Both the position numbers and the translations under genes were made by a program. A stretch of 43,731 nt of DNA from Limousia pullorum (GTDB lineage Bacteria; Bacillota; Clostridia; Oscillospirales; Acutalibacteraceae). Below, in pieces: positions 31,890 to 40,672 of the stretch. Numbering within the stretch: the stretch's first letter is position 1; each line of letters starts with the position of its first letter. The DNA lies in contig DVNG01000120.1 in NCBI GenBank assembly GCA_018714545.1, positions 1-43,731 on the forward strand. Direction: 5' to 3'. The notes under the pieces are model-generated. The model did no database searches, was not told the origin of the DNA, and saw only the letters and a list, made by a program, of their open reading frames with translations.

Positions 31890-33317
31890 TTAGTCCCAAT
31901 TAAGAGTGTCACGGTAAACATTGATATAGTCATCTGCGGAACGTGACCAGCTGTTGTCGCTCTTCATAGCTCTTTCAACAAGCTGCTGCCAGCCGTCGTG
32001 ATCTCTGTAACCCTGGAGAGAACGTCTTACTGCGTTCTGCATATCTGCTGTATCGTAGTTTCTGAATGTAAATCCATTACCGAAACCGTCCATACTGTCA
32101 TGAACAGAGTCTCTAAGTCCGCCTACCTCACGAACTACAGGAATTGTACCATAGCGCAAAGCTATCATCTGTGAAAGTCCGCATGGCTCTGCCTTTGAAG
32201 GCATAAGGAATATATCTGCACCGGAATAAATCTTTCTTGCAAGCTCTGGGATAAAGCCGATGCAAGCGCAAATTCTGCCCGGATACTTATTCTGCATATA
32301 TCTGAAGTAATCTTCGTACTCTGCGTCGCCTGAACCGAGGATTACAAACTGCATATCCTCTGTGTTCATGAGATGCTCAAGACCCATTCTTACAAGGTCA
32401 AGACCCTTATGGGAAACAAGACGTGTTACCATTGCAACCATAGGAACGTCTGCTCTCTGCTCGAGAGAAAGTCTTTCCTGGAGCTTACGCTTACACTCTG
32501 CCTTGCCTGCCATGTTGTTCAAAGAATAGTTTGCATAAACATTCGGGTCTGTTTCAGGATTGTAGTTGTCAACGTCGATACCGTTGAGAATACCGCAAAG
32601 CTTATAGTAACGGAGATTGAGTTCAGGGTCAAGACCGTGGCTGAACCATGGGTCTCTGATTTCTGAAACATAGCTTGGAGAAACTGTTGTAACTCTTACT
32701 GCTGTTTCGATTGCGCCCTTGAGGAAATTCAGGTTTCCGTTCATCTCCAAAAGATACTCGTCGCTCTTTGGAATACCAACGCACTCTGTGTTAACTTCCC
32801 AGCCATACTCGCCCTGGTACTGAATATTATGAATTGTGATAATATTCTTGATGTTTGCATACCACGGATTCTTTGAATAGAAAAGATAGTAGTATGTAGG
32901 AACAAGAGCTGTCTGCCAGTCGTTGGCATTGATGATATCCGGATGGAAATCGATATATGGGAGCATTTCAAGAATAGCTCTTGAGAAGAATGCAAATCTC
33001 TCGGCGTCATCATAGAAGCCGTAAAGAGCGTTTCTCTTGAAATAGTATTCGTTGTCTATGAAATAGTATGTGCAGTCATTCCAGCGAGCCCAGAAAAGTC
33101 CGCAGTACTGATGACGCCATGCAACAGGAACTGTAAAGTTTGTGATAAAGTTCAAAGTATTTCTGAGTTCCTGAGAAATTGTGCCGTAAAGAGGCATTAC
33201 TATTCTGCAATCCTCACCTTTTTTGCACAATGTATGTGGAAGACTTCCTGCTACGTCGGCAAGACCGCCGCTGCCGGCATATGGGAGTGCTTCTGAAGAA
33301 CAATATAAAATTCTCAA
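31890..33317 (-). CDS. glgA: Glycogen synthase (GT5)
   Basis: 475-residue retaining glucosyltransferase that extends alpha-1,4-glucan from ADP-glucose. It has the GT5 N-terminal domain (ILYCSSEALPYAGSGGLADV) and the C-terminal GT-B domain with MVTRLVSHKGLDLV, ILGSGDAEYEDYF, and the catalytic loop DIFLMPSKAEPCGLSQMIAL with GTIPVVREVGGLRDSV. The classical KxGGL ADP-glucose-binding motif reads GSGGL; the conserved Lys is absent. The start is TTG at 33315-33317 with AAGGAGG 8 nt upstream, weaker than the ATG starts of its operon partners. It follows glgD after 123 nt containing a stem-loop. Last gene of glgBCDA. Confidence 0.93.
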   Translation of the reverse strand: MRILYCSSEALPYAGSGGLADVAGSLPHTLCKKGEDCRIVMPLYGTISQELRNTLNFITNFTVPVAWRHQYCGLFWARWNDCTYYFIDNEYYFKRNALYGFYDDAERFAFFSRAILEMLPYIDFHPDIINANDWQTALVPTYYYLFYSKNPWYANIKNIITIHNIQYQGEYGWEVNTECVGIPKSDEYLLEMNGNLNFLKGAIETAVRVTTVSPSYVSEIRDPWFSHGLDPELNLRYYKLCGILNGIDVDNYNPETDPNVYANYSLNNMAGKAECKRKLQERLSLEQRADVPMVAMVTRLVSHKGLDLVRMGLEHLMNTEDMQFVILGSGDAEYEDYFRYMQNKYPGRICACIGFIPELARKIYSGADIFLMPSKAEPCGLSQMIALRYGTIPVVREVGGLRDSVHDSMDGFGNGFTFRNYDTADMQNAVRRSLQGYRDHDGWQQLVERAMKSDNSWSRSADDYINVYRDTLNWD

Positions 33318-33401
33318 CTGTAATTCCTCCTTGAGATGTTCTCAATATATTCTTTATGACAAATCAGCCGGCATCTTTTTCAATCCGACTTTTGTTTTAT
33401 C

Positions 33402-33427
33402 GGGCAATGCGTTTTACCGCATTGCCC
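33402..33427 (-). promoter_or_regulatory. Stem-loop between glgD and glgA
   Basis: GGGCAATGCG/CGCATTGCCC, a perfect 10-bp stem with a 6-nt loop, without a T-run on the minus strand. Together with the TTG start it may lower glgA expression relative to glgC/glgD. Confidence 0.5.
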
Positions 33428-33440
33428 ATATTTTATTAAA

Positions 33441-34553
33441 TTAAACAATTGACTGCTTTGGAATATATGTCGGGCAGGTTACAAATCCCATAAGATTTCT
33501 GCCTTCCTTAACCTCTACGTCCTTATCAATGATAACATAGTTGAGGTTTGTGTTAGGGCCAATCTTTGAATCCTGCATGATTACGCAGTTCTTAATCTTT
33601 GCGCCCTTAGCAATGTAAACGCCCTTGGAAATAATGCAGTTTTCAACTTCACCGTCGATAACGCAGCCCTGAGCTACCAAGGAGTTCTTAACGTGGCTTC
33701 CAAGACCATAGCGGCTTGGCATATCGTCTCTAACCTTTGTGTAGATTGGACGGTCGCTGTTGAAGAGCTGTGCTCTTACGTTTGCGTCCATAAGGCTCAT
33801 GTTTACATCAAAGTAATCTGCTGTTGAGTTGATGAAACGGCAGTAGCCTTCGATTTCATATCCGCAGATTTTGAGCTTATCAACATTTACCTGAAGAACG
33901 TCTCTGTTGAAGTTCAATCTGTTGGAGCTCACGCAGCCCTCGATAAGCTGAAGAAGAAGGTCCTTCTTGATGATGATTGTACCGGTTGCCATGTTGTAGT
34001 AGTTGTCATCTGCGCCCGGCTTAATCAAAAGCTCTGTGATTCTCTTGTTAACGTCGAAGGAAAGAACTACAGGATTTGTACGCTTTGCAGGAATCTGCAT
34101 GTATTTATACATAATTGTAATGTCAGCGCCTGTCTTCATGTGCTCATAGAATGCCTTCTGATAGTCAACATTTGCAACGAAGTCGCTGGAGCACATCAAA
34201 ACATACTCTTCCTGACAGTGATTTATGTAGCCTCTGATGCTGTAGATTGTTTCAACCTTGTTGAGGGAACTGTTTGTTCCAACAGGAGGCAAAACTGTCA
34301 AACCTGAATGACGCTTGGAAAGGTCCCAAGCAGCGCCTGTACCAACGTGATCCATAAGAGAGAGGTAGTTGTTTCTTGCAACGATACCTACGTTGTTGAT
34401 ACCTGAATTTGTCATGTTTGAAAGAGGAAAATCTATCATTCTGTACTTGCCGCCTACAGGCACGCTGCCCATAGTTCTTTTAGCGGTAAGCTCAGGAATT
34501 TTATCGTCATTTATGTTGGAAAAAATAAGACCTAAAATATTATTGCTTCTCAT
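33441..34553 (-). CDS. glgD: GlgD, regulatory subunit of ADP-glucose pyrophosphorylase
   Basis: 370 residues, homologous to GlgC but divergent at catalytic positions. The N-terminal GlgC motif AGGxGxRL is replaced by FSNINDDKIPELT, as in Firmicute GlgD proteins, which are non-catalytic or weakly active and boost GlgC in a heterotetramer. VPVGGKYRMIDFPLSNMTNS and the C-terminal left-handed beta-helix (KGVYIAKGAKIKNCVIMQD) are kept. The ATG is 5 nt after the glgC stop, and the ribosome site GGAGG is within the last codons of glgC, giving coupled synthesis of the two subunits. Confidence 0.95.
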   Translation of the reverse strand: MRSNNILGLIFSNINDDKIPELTAKRTMGSVPVGGKYRMIDFPLSNMTNSGINNVGIVARNNYLSLMDHVGTGAAWDLSKRHSGLTVLPPVGTNSSLNKVETIYSIRGYINHCQEEYVLMCSSDFVANVDYQKAFYEHMKTGADITIMYKYMQIPAKRTNPVVLSFDVNKRITELLIKPGADDNYYNMATGTIIIKKDLLLQLIEGCVSSNRLNFNRDVLQVNVDKLKICGYEIEGYCRFINSTADYFDVNMSLMDANVRAQLFNSDRPIYTKVRDDMPSRYGLGSHVKNSLVAQGCVIDGEVENCIISKGVYIAKGAKIKNCVIMQDSKIGPNTNLNYVIIDKDVEVKEGRNLMGFVTCPTYIPKQSIV

Positions 34554-34558
34554 GATTC

Positions 34559-35755
34559 TTATACCTCCATGTCATGATCTATCATAGCTTTAGGAGGAAC
34601 AACAACACCCTCGCCGATTTTAAGATTATCGCCGATAACAGCAATTCCCCAGTCAGCTCTGTTTTCTACATCCTCAGGATTTGCACCTACAACAGCGTTC
34701 TTTCCGATTACAGAGTTTTCGGAAACTATTGCATACTGAACAACTGCGCCTTCCTCAATAACTGCGCCAGGCATGATGATTGAAGAATTAACAACTGCAC
34801 CCTTGCCAACCTTTACGCCTGCAAACAATACAGAGAACTCGAGCTTTCCGTCTACGTTACATCCGTCAGCTATAAGAGAATTCTGGATTTCTGCTTCTTC
34901 GCCGATATGGTGAGGAGGCATCATTGGGTTGCGGGAATAGATGTTTTTAAGATCCAAAGTTGTGTTAGGATCGAGAAGATCCATGTTGGACTCCCAAAGG
35001 CTGTCGATTGTTCCAACGTCCTTCCAGTAACCCTCGAATGGATAAGCAAACATTCTCTCGCCTGCGTTAAGCATTGCAGGAAGAACGTTCTTACCGAAGT
35101 CGTTGCTGGAATTAGGATCAGCCTCGTCCTCAATGAGGTACTTTTTAAGTGCGCCCCAGCTGAATACATAGATACCCATGGAAGCGTTTGTGCTCTTAGG
35201 AACAGCAGGCTTCTCATCGAACTCGTAGATTGAGCCGTCCGGATTTGTGTTGAGGATACCGAAACGAGATGCCTCTGAAAGAGGTACGTCAATAACTGCG
35301 ATTGTGCAAGCTGCTTCTTTTTCCTTATGATAAGCTATCATCTTAGAATAGTCCATCTTGTAGATGTGGTCACCGGAAAGGATAACAACATACTCAGGAT
35401 TGTATCTGTCGATGTAGGAAATGTTCTGATAGATGGCGTTTGCAGTACCTGAATACCAGTCTGCGCCCTCAACTGCCTGATATGGGCTGAGGCATGTAAC
35501 GCCTGAGTGCATACCGTCAAGGTCCCATGGTGCGCCGCTGCCGATGTACTCGTTGAGTACCAATGGCTGATACTGTGTCAAAACGCCGACAGCTTCGATG
35601 CCGGAATTAACGCAGTTGGACAGCGGAAAGTCAATAATTCTGTATTTACCGCCGAATGGAACAGCGGGCTTTGCCAATTTCTTTGTAAGCACACCAAGAC
35701 GTGAGCCTTGACCGCCTGCAAGCAACATTGCTACAACTTCTTGCTTAGGAATCAT
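34559..35755 (-). CDS. glgC: Glucose-1-phosphate adenylyltransferase (ADP-glucose pyrophosphorylase)
   Basis: 398 residues; makes ADP-glucose from ATP and glucose-1-phosphate, the committed step of glycogen synthesis. Motifs: AMLLAGGQGSRLGVLT (nucleotide binding), KPAVPFGGKYRIIDFPLSNC, YVVILSGDHIYKMDY (metal Asp), and FDEKPAVPKS (Lys of the glucose-1-phosphate site), then a C-terminal beta-helix with MPGAVIEEGAVVQYAIV. GGAGG is 8 nt before the ATG at 35755; the frame is open for 16 more codons upstream but that part covers the ribosome site. Lies 96 nt after glgB. Confidence 0.97.
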   Translation of the reverse strand: MIPKQEVVAMLLAGGQGSRLGVLTKKLAKPAVPFGGKYRIIDFPLSNCVNSGIEAVGVLTQYQPLVLNEYIGSGAPWDLDGMHSGVTCLSPYQAVEGADWYSGTANAIYQNISYIDRYNPEYVVILSGDHIYKMDYSKMIAYHKEKEAACTIAVIDVPLSEASRFGILNTNPDGSIYEFDEKPAVPKSTNASMGIYVFSWGALKKYLIEDEADPNSSNDFGKNVLPAMLNAGERMFAYPFEGYWKDVGTIDSLWESNMDLLDPNTTLDLKNIYSRNPMMPPHHIGEEAEIQNSLIADGCNVDGKLEFSVLFAGVKVGKGAVVNSSIIMPGAVIEEGAVVQYAIVSENSVIGKNAVVGANPEDVENRADWGIAVIGDNLKIGEGVVVPPKAMIDHDMEV

Positions 35756-35851
35756 AATAGCTACCTCCAAACAATATTTATGCTGATTTAATTTTATATT
35801 CAACTTGCCGTAAAGACATCTTCGGCAGGCTACAATATTATTGTTTAATAA

Positions 35852-37855
35852 TTATTTTTTGTCTGCTTTTGATGCTTTGGCAGATTTTGAAATCTTTTCT
35901 TTGTCTGCGGTTTTTGATGTGGATTTTTTCACCGTAGCCTTTTTCTTTTCAGGCTTCTTTGTTTCCTTTACACACTTGAGGTACATAACGCTCATAGGAG
36001 GAATATCAAGGCTTATTGACTGCTCGTAGCCGTGCATTGCCTCGTCAACGGTTTTAATGTTCTTTCCGTTTGTAATTCCCATGCCGCCGTACTTCTTTGC
36101 GTCGGTATTGAATACCTCTGCGTATACGCCGTATTTCGGAACGCCTATGCAGTAGTTCTGTCTTTCCAAAGGCTGGAAGTTGCATACGGAGATAATCTCG
36201 TCGCCGCTCTTATCCATTCTTCTGAAAGCTATGATGCTCTGTGTATAGTCGTCGTGGTGAATCCAGTTAAAGCCTTCCCAAGAGAAATCAATCTCGTGCA
36301 TAGGCTTATTTTCAAGATAGAATTTGTTTATGTCTCTGAAGAAATCCTGAATCTGCTTGTGCTGTTTCTTGTCAAGCAATTCCCACTCAATCTGAGCATT
36401 GAAGTTCCATTCGTTGAACTGGCCTATTTCAGAACCCATAAAGGAAAGCTTCTTTCCCGGATGGCTCATCATATAGCCCATAAATGTTCTCACGTTTGCA
36501 AACTTAAGAATCTCATCTCCAGGCATTTTGTTTATCAAAGAACCCTTTCCATACACAACCTCGTCGTGAGAAATAGGAAGAATAAAGTTTTCTGAAAATG
36601 CATAGAAGAAGCTGAATGTAAGGTTGTCGTGGTTGAAAGGTCTCCAAAGTGGATCAAGGGTCATGTAATGAAGCATATCGTTCATCCAGCCCATGTTCCA
36701 TTTATAGTCAAAGCCCAAACCGCCGTCGGCAACAGGACGTGAAACCAAAGGCCATGAGGTGCTTTCTTCCGCTATCATCATAACGTCGGGATGATACAGG
36801 TGAGTAGCTGTGTTGAGTCTCTGCAAAAATTCAATAGCTTCAAGGTTTTCCTTGCCGCCGTATTTGTTTGCAACCCACTCGCCGTCTCTTCTGTTGTAAT
36901 CCAGGTAAAGCATTGAAGCAACAGCATCAACTCTGATGCCGTCGATATGGTACATATCAAGCCAGAACATTGCACTGGAAATCAAGAAGCTGATAACCTC
37001 ATAACGGGTATAGTCAAAAACATATGTACCCCACTCTTTGTGCTCGCCTTTTCTTGTATCGGCATATTCATAGCAGCATGTGCCGTCAAATTTACCCAAG
37101 CTGTGGGCGTCTCTGGGGAAGTGGGCAGGAACCCAGTCCAAAATAACGCCTATGCCTTCCTGGTGACATTTATCAATAAAATACATAAAATCCTTAGGAT
37201 TTCCGTATCTAACTGTTGGTGCGAAGTAACCTGTAACCTGATAACCCCATGAACCGTCATAAGGGTACTCGGTGAGAGGCATAAATTCAATATGAGTAAA
37301 GCCCATTTCCTTGACATAAGGAATAAGCTTGTCGGCAAGCTCTATGTAGCTTAAATGTGAGCCGTCCTCATTTCTCATCCATGAGCCTGCGTGAACTTCA
37401 TAGATATTCAAAGGGCAGTCCCTGTGATTTGTTTCGCTTTTGTGTTTTACCCAAGCATTGTCGTTCCAATTATAACCGTCTATATCATAAACGACGGTAG
37501 CATTGTCGGGGCGCATCTGGAAGCAGAATCCGTAAGGGTCTGATTTAAGCACTTTTTCATGTGTTGGAGTTTCAACACAATATTTGTATATTTCACCCTG
37601 CTGTATGCCCTCAATAAAGAGCTCCCATACACCCGGCTCGCTTATTTTGTACATGAAGTTTGCGGTTTTGTCCCATCCGTTAAAATCGCCTACAACGGAC
37701 ACGGAAAGAGCATTAGGTGCCCAAACACGGAAAACAACTCCGTCACGGTCATTCCATTTTACAAAATGGGAACCCAAAAGTTCATAAGCTCTTACGGCGT
37801 CACCGTCGTGAAAAAGATCCAACGGATATCTCGAATCATTTAATGAGTAGTTCAT
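35852..37855 (-). CDS. glgB: 1,4-alpha-glucan branching enzyme (GH13)
   Basis: 667 residues; introduces alpha-1,6 branches in glycogen. An N-terminal CBM48-like domain (VFRVWAPNALSVSVVGDFNG) is followed by a GH13 barrel with GVILDWVPAHFP, the nucleophile region GIRVDAVASMLYLDY, the acid/base Glu in VMMIAEESTSWP, and LPISHDEVVYGKGSL. The C-terminal beta domain ends at about residue 630, and an unusual lysine-rich tail (about 35 residues, KKPEKKKATVKK onward) follows. GGGAG precedes the ATG at 37855; an in-frame GTG three codons earlier abuts that site. First gene of glgBCDA, preceded by a 449-nt promoter region. Confidence 0.96.
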   Translation of the reverse strand: MNYSLNDSRYPLDLFHDGDAVRAYELLGSHFVKWNDRDGVVFRVWAPNALSVSVVGDFNGWDKTANFMYKISEPGVWELFIEGIQQGEIYKYCVETPTHEKVLKSDPYGFCFQMRPDNATVVYDIDGYNWNDNAWVKHKSETNHRDCPLNIYEVHAGSWMRNEDGSHLSYIELADKLIPYVKEMGFTHIEFMPLTEYPYDGSWGYQVTGYFAPTVRYGNPKDFMYFIDKCHQEGIGVILDWVPAHFPRDAHSLGKFDGTCCYEYADTRKGEHKEWGTYVFDYTRYEVISFLISSAMFWLDMYHIDGIRVDAVASMLYLDYNRRDGEWVANKYGGKENLEAIEFLQRLNTATHLYHPDVMMIAEESTSWPLVSRPVADGGLGFDYKWNMGWMNDMLHYMTLDPLWRPFNHDNLTFSFFYAFSENFILPISHDEVVYGKGSLINKMPGDEILKFANVRTFMGYMMSHPGKKLSFMGSEIGQFNEWNFNAQIEWELLDKKQHKQIQDFFRDINKFYLENKPMHEIDFSWEGFNWIHHDDYTQSIIAFRRMDKSGDEIISVCNFQPLERQNYCIGVPKYGVYAEVFNTDAKKYGGMGITNGKNIKTVDEAMHGYEQSISLDIPPMSVMYLKCVKETKKPEKKKATVKKSTSKTADKEKISKSAKASKADKK

Positions 37856-38304
37856 TTCTGACACTCCCTTTCGCAGAATATGCCTCTATACAATAATAAA
37901 TTAAACCTTATTCATACACATATATAATAACAAATTATACAGTCAATTTCAAGTAAATTCACGAAAAAAATATTAAAATTTCGTGTATATTTTCTAAAAA
38001 GAACGGTATGACAAAAAAACACTACAAAAAACGCAATAACATTCTCTTTTTTTTAAAACATTTTTCCAATTTGGAATTAAATTTTTCGAAGATTTTTTTC
38101 TTTTCTTTCACACAAGCTCACAAAACCCACCGTTTATGTATGTTTTATTATTCAATTTTACCAGTTATTCTTCTAATAAAGAAAAAACCTTCTCAAATCG
38201 AGAAGGTTTTCTTTTGAAAATACTTAACGGTATTTTCTGTCTATTTTTATATTTTTTCAGGTTGAAAAGTGTTGGCGTTTTTTCACTAATTCTAAATTTT
38301 TACA
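37856..38304. other. Intergenic region upstream of glgB
   Basis: AT-rich, no gene. A minus-strand promoter candidate is TTGACT (37941-37946), 16 nt, TATATG (37919-37924). The right part holds the terminator of the GH31 gene. Short frames here are low-complexity Lys/Phe text and are not believable genes. Confidence 0.4.
38184..38215. terminator. Bidirectional terminator after the GH31 gene
   Basis: AAAACCTTCTC/GAGAAGGTTTT, an 11-bp stem with a 4-5 nt loop and A/T runs on both sides. It lies 90 nt past the glucosidase stop. Confidence 0.8.
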
Positions 38305-40629
38305 TCACTGAGCACATATAAGTTCAACTATCGAGTCAACAGTTGTGTCTCCCTCGTCTTTCATGGTCAAAAGGCTTGCGCAGACATTTTTTTCATCCAT
38401 ATTATTTTTAACTGCTGTGAAAAGTTCAAGCTTTTTATCGTACTCTATACTTGCCATATTGAGGATTTTTTCAGTCATGTCCAAAACAGGATTTTCTGCA
38501 AGTTCGTTGTTGCCAAAGACAATTTCAAGCTTTGTGTCGGCTTTCATATAAGGCAGAGTAATTGTATAAGAGGATTTTTCCTTTTGTGAAACCTCATAGT
38601 CCACAGGTTTTCCATCTGCCAAAACAGAAGCATTTTCAAAGCTCTGTCCGTAAACCTTAACGCTGTAGCGGCGGTTCTCCGGAACGCTTTCAAAACATCC
38701 GGAAGCAGAAATTGTAAGCTTAGGAGCATCTCCCCAGCTGTAGACAAATTCTGTTTCAAGCCTTGTTTCAGCCTTCTCATCTTTGTCCTCAATCATCTTA
38801 AAGCTTCCGCTGTCGCCGGCGAAAACAAGAACCTCAAAGCTTTCAGGATTTTTTGCAGAGTTTTCAACCTCTGCGCTTAACGGAAGCACGGTTCCGGCTT
38901 TTACAAAAACAGGAATACTCTCATTGTTTCTGTAAAAGTCCTTAGTCATGCCGCCCTTATATCTTGTGCCTGTGAAAATATCGTACCAGTAGCCGGAAGG
39001 AAGCCATCCTGTGACTTTGCCGAGACAGGATTTTTTATTTGAAGGAGAGGTTATAGGACAAACAATCATGTCTTTTCCGAAATAATACTGATTTTTAAAA
39101 TTATATGCTTCCTTTGCTTCCGGATACTCATAATACATTGGCAGAATAAGAGGTCTGCCCTCCTCCCTCAGACAAACATTCATTGTATAGAGATAAGGAA
39201 CCAGCTTATGACGGAGTCTTAAAAACTTTGTCATAACGATTTCTGTGCCTATATCGTAGTTCCAAGGCTCTTTTCCGCAGAAAATGTTGTCCGAGCAGTG
39301 CAGTCTGTTTATTGGGGAGAACACACCGTACTGTATCCAGCGGAGCTGTAACTCACTGTCACGATAACCATGCATGTGCCCGCCGATATCGTGACTCCAC
39401 CAGCCGTAGCCCACATTGCTCGCAGTTGATGTAAAGTAGGGCTGAAAATCAAGGCTGTCCCAAGTTATATATGTATCTCCTGAAAATCCTATGGGGTATC
39501 TGTGGCTTCCGATGCCCGCATATCTGGAGAAAGTAAGAGGAGTTTTGCCTTCTCTTCCGCTGTCTAAATAATGAAAGTGGTTAAGCATCCACAATGGGTC
39601 AAGGCCCTCGGTTTTTGTATGGGACTGCTGCTGCCAATCAATCCACCAAAAATCAACGCCCATTTCCTCATTAGGATGATGCAGGTATTTAAAATACGCA
39701 TCGAGAAATTTTTTATCTGAAATATCAAATTCTATTGTTTCTTCCTTTTCCCAGTCAACGCCCAGTTCCTGAGCCATTTCCTTGTAGTTATCCTCAAAGG
39801 CTCTTGCACCTGCGGCAGGATGAACGTTAAGTGTGATTTTAAGTCCCTTTTCATGAAGCCAGGTCATAAAGGCTTTCGGGTCTGGGAACAGCTCTCTGTT
39901 CCAGGTATAACCCGTCCAGCCGCTTCCGTACTTAGGGTCAATATCCACAAGATGCCAGTCCATATCAAGAACGGACACTGAAAAAGGAATACCCTTATTT
40001 TCAAATTTTTCAATAAGTTCCATATAGGACTGCTGTGTGTATTTATAGTATCTGCTCCACCAGTTGCCCAGCGCAAATCTCGGGAGCAGTGGCTGACTTC
40101 CGCAGAGGTGATAAAAATCTTTTATACAGCCCTTATAGTCGTGACCGTAACCGAAAAAGTAAATATCGGTAACCTGATTTTCACGTGGTTTAACAAACCC
40201 GTCATCGGTCATCACAAGGGACTTGCTGTCGTCGTATACTGAAAAACCGTTTTTTGAGATAAGTCCCTTGGAAAGGGGGACGCTGCCGTTGGCTTTGTCC
40301 AAAGTTCTGGCAGTGCCTCCCAAATCCATAAAGTCGTCTCCGTAGTACCATGTACTGCGGTAATTGCTGCAATTTCCCAAAACCTTTATGCTTAAACCGT
40401 TGTTGGAAAATTCTTTTTTATTGTATGTAAGCTTCAGGTACGGAGTTTCTATTATCAGTTCACCGTTTTTCTCTTCCGCTGTAAATTCTGTTTTTCCGAA
40501 ATCCCTGTTGATTACCGCCTGAGTAGGTCTGTCCTCAAAAACTCCGTTTTCGCTGTACTCAAGTCTTACAAGACGCTGAGTAAGCATTGTGATACGGTAT
40601 TTTTCACCACTGATAATATTGTTTTCCAT
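38305..40629 (-). CDS. GH31 alpha-glucosidase
   Basis: 774-residue cytoplasmic glycoside hydrolase (no signal peptide). The GH31 barrel has ALGNWWSRYYKYTQQSY, the nucleophile Asp in GVDFWWIDWQQQ, the acid/base Asp in IGFSGDTYITWDSL, and WWSHDIGGHMHGY. The C-terminal ~180 residues form the proximal and distal beta domains (VFVKAGTVLPL). It most likely cleaves alpha-glucosides (maltose, isomaltose or a phosphorylated derivative); alpha-xylosidase activity is also found in GH31. It lies 43 nt after the PTS permease gene, so the permease probably supplies its substrate. GGGAG precedes the ATG. Confidence 0.9.
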   Translation of the reverse strand: MENNIISGEKYRITMLTQRLVRLEYSENGVFEDRPTQAVINRDFGKTEFTAEEKNGELIIETPYLKLTYNKKEFSNNGLSIKVLGNCSNYRSTWYYGDDFMDLGGTARTLDKANGSVPLSKGLISKNGFSVYDDSKSLVMTDDGFVKPRENQVTDIYFFGYGHDYKGCIKDFYHLCGSQPLLPRFALGNWWSRYYKYTQQSYMELIEKFENKGIPFSVSVLDMDWHLVDIDPKYGSGWTGYTWNRELFPDPKAFMTWLHEKGLKITLNVHPAAGARAFEDNYKEMAQELGVDWEKEETIEFDISDKKFLDAYFKYLHHPNEEMGVDFWWIDWQQQSHTKTEGLDPLWMLNHFHYLDSGREGKTPLTFSRYAGIGSHRYPIGFSGDTYITWDSLDFQPYFTSTASNVGYGWWSHDIGGHMHGYRDSELQLRWIQYGVFSPINRLHCSDNIFCGKEPWNYDIGTEIVMTKFLRLRHKLVPYLYTMNVCLREEGRPLILPMYYEYPEAKEAYNFKNQYYFGKDMIVCPITSPSNKKSCLGKVTGWLPSGYWYDIFTGTRYKGGMTKDFYRNNESIPVFVKAGTVLPLSAEVENSAKNPESFEVLVFAGDSGSFKMIEDKDEKAETRLETEFVYSWGDAPKLTISASGCFESVPENRRYSVKVYGQSFENASVLADGKPVDYEVSQKEKSSYTITLPYMKADTKLEIVFGNNELAENPVLDMTEKILNMASIEYDKKLELFTAVKNNMDEKNVCASLLTMKDEGDTTVDSIVELICAQ

Positions 40630-40672
40630 ACTTTCACTCCCATATAATTATCTGTATTTGATTATAATTTAA

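Noticed and set aside
31789..31899. N-terminal extension of the membrane protein gene
   Set aside because: It would translate through the glgA terminator hairpin.
38008..38321. Short plus-strand frames upstream of glgB
   Set aside because: Low-complexity Lys/Phe/Asn text without ribosome sites, crossing a terminator.
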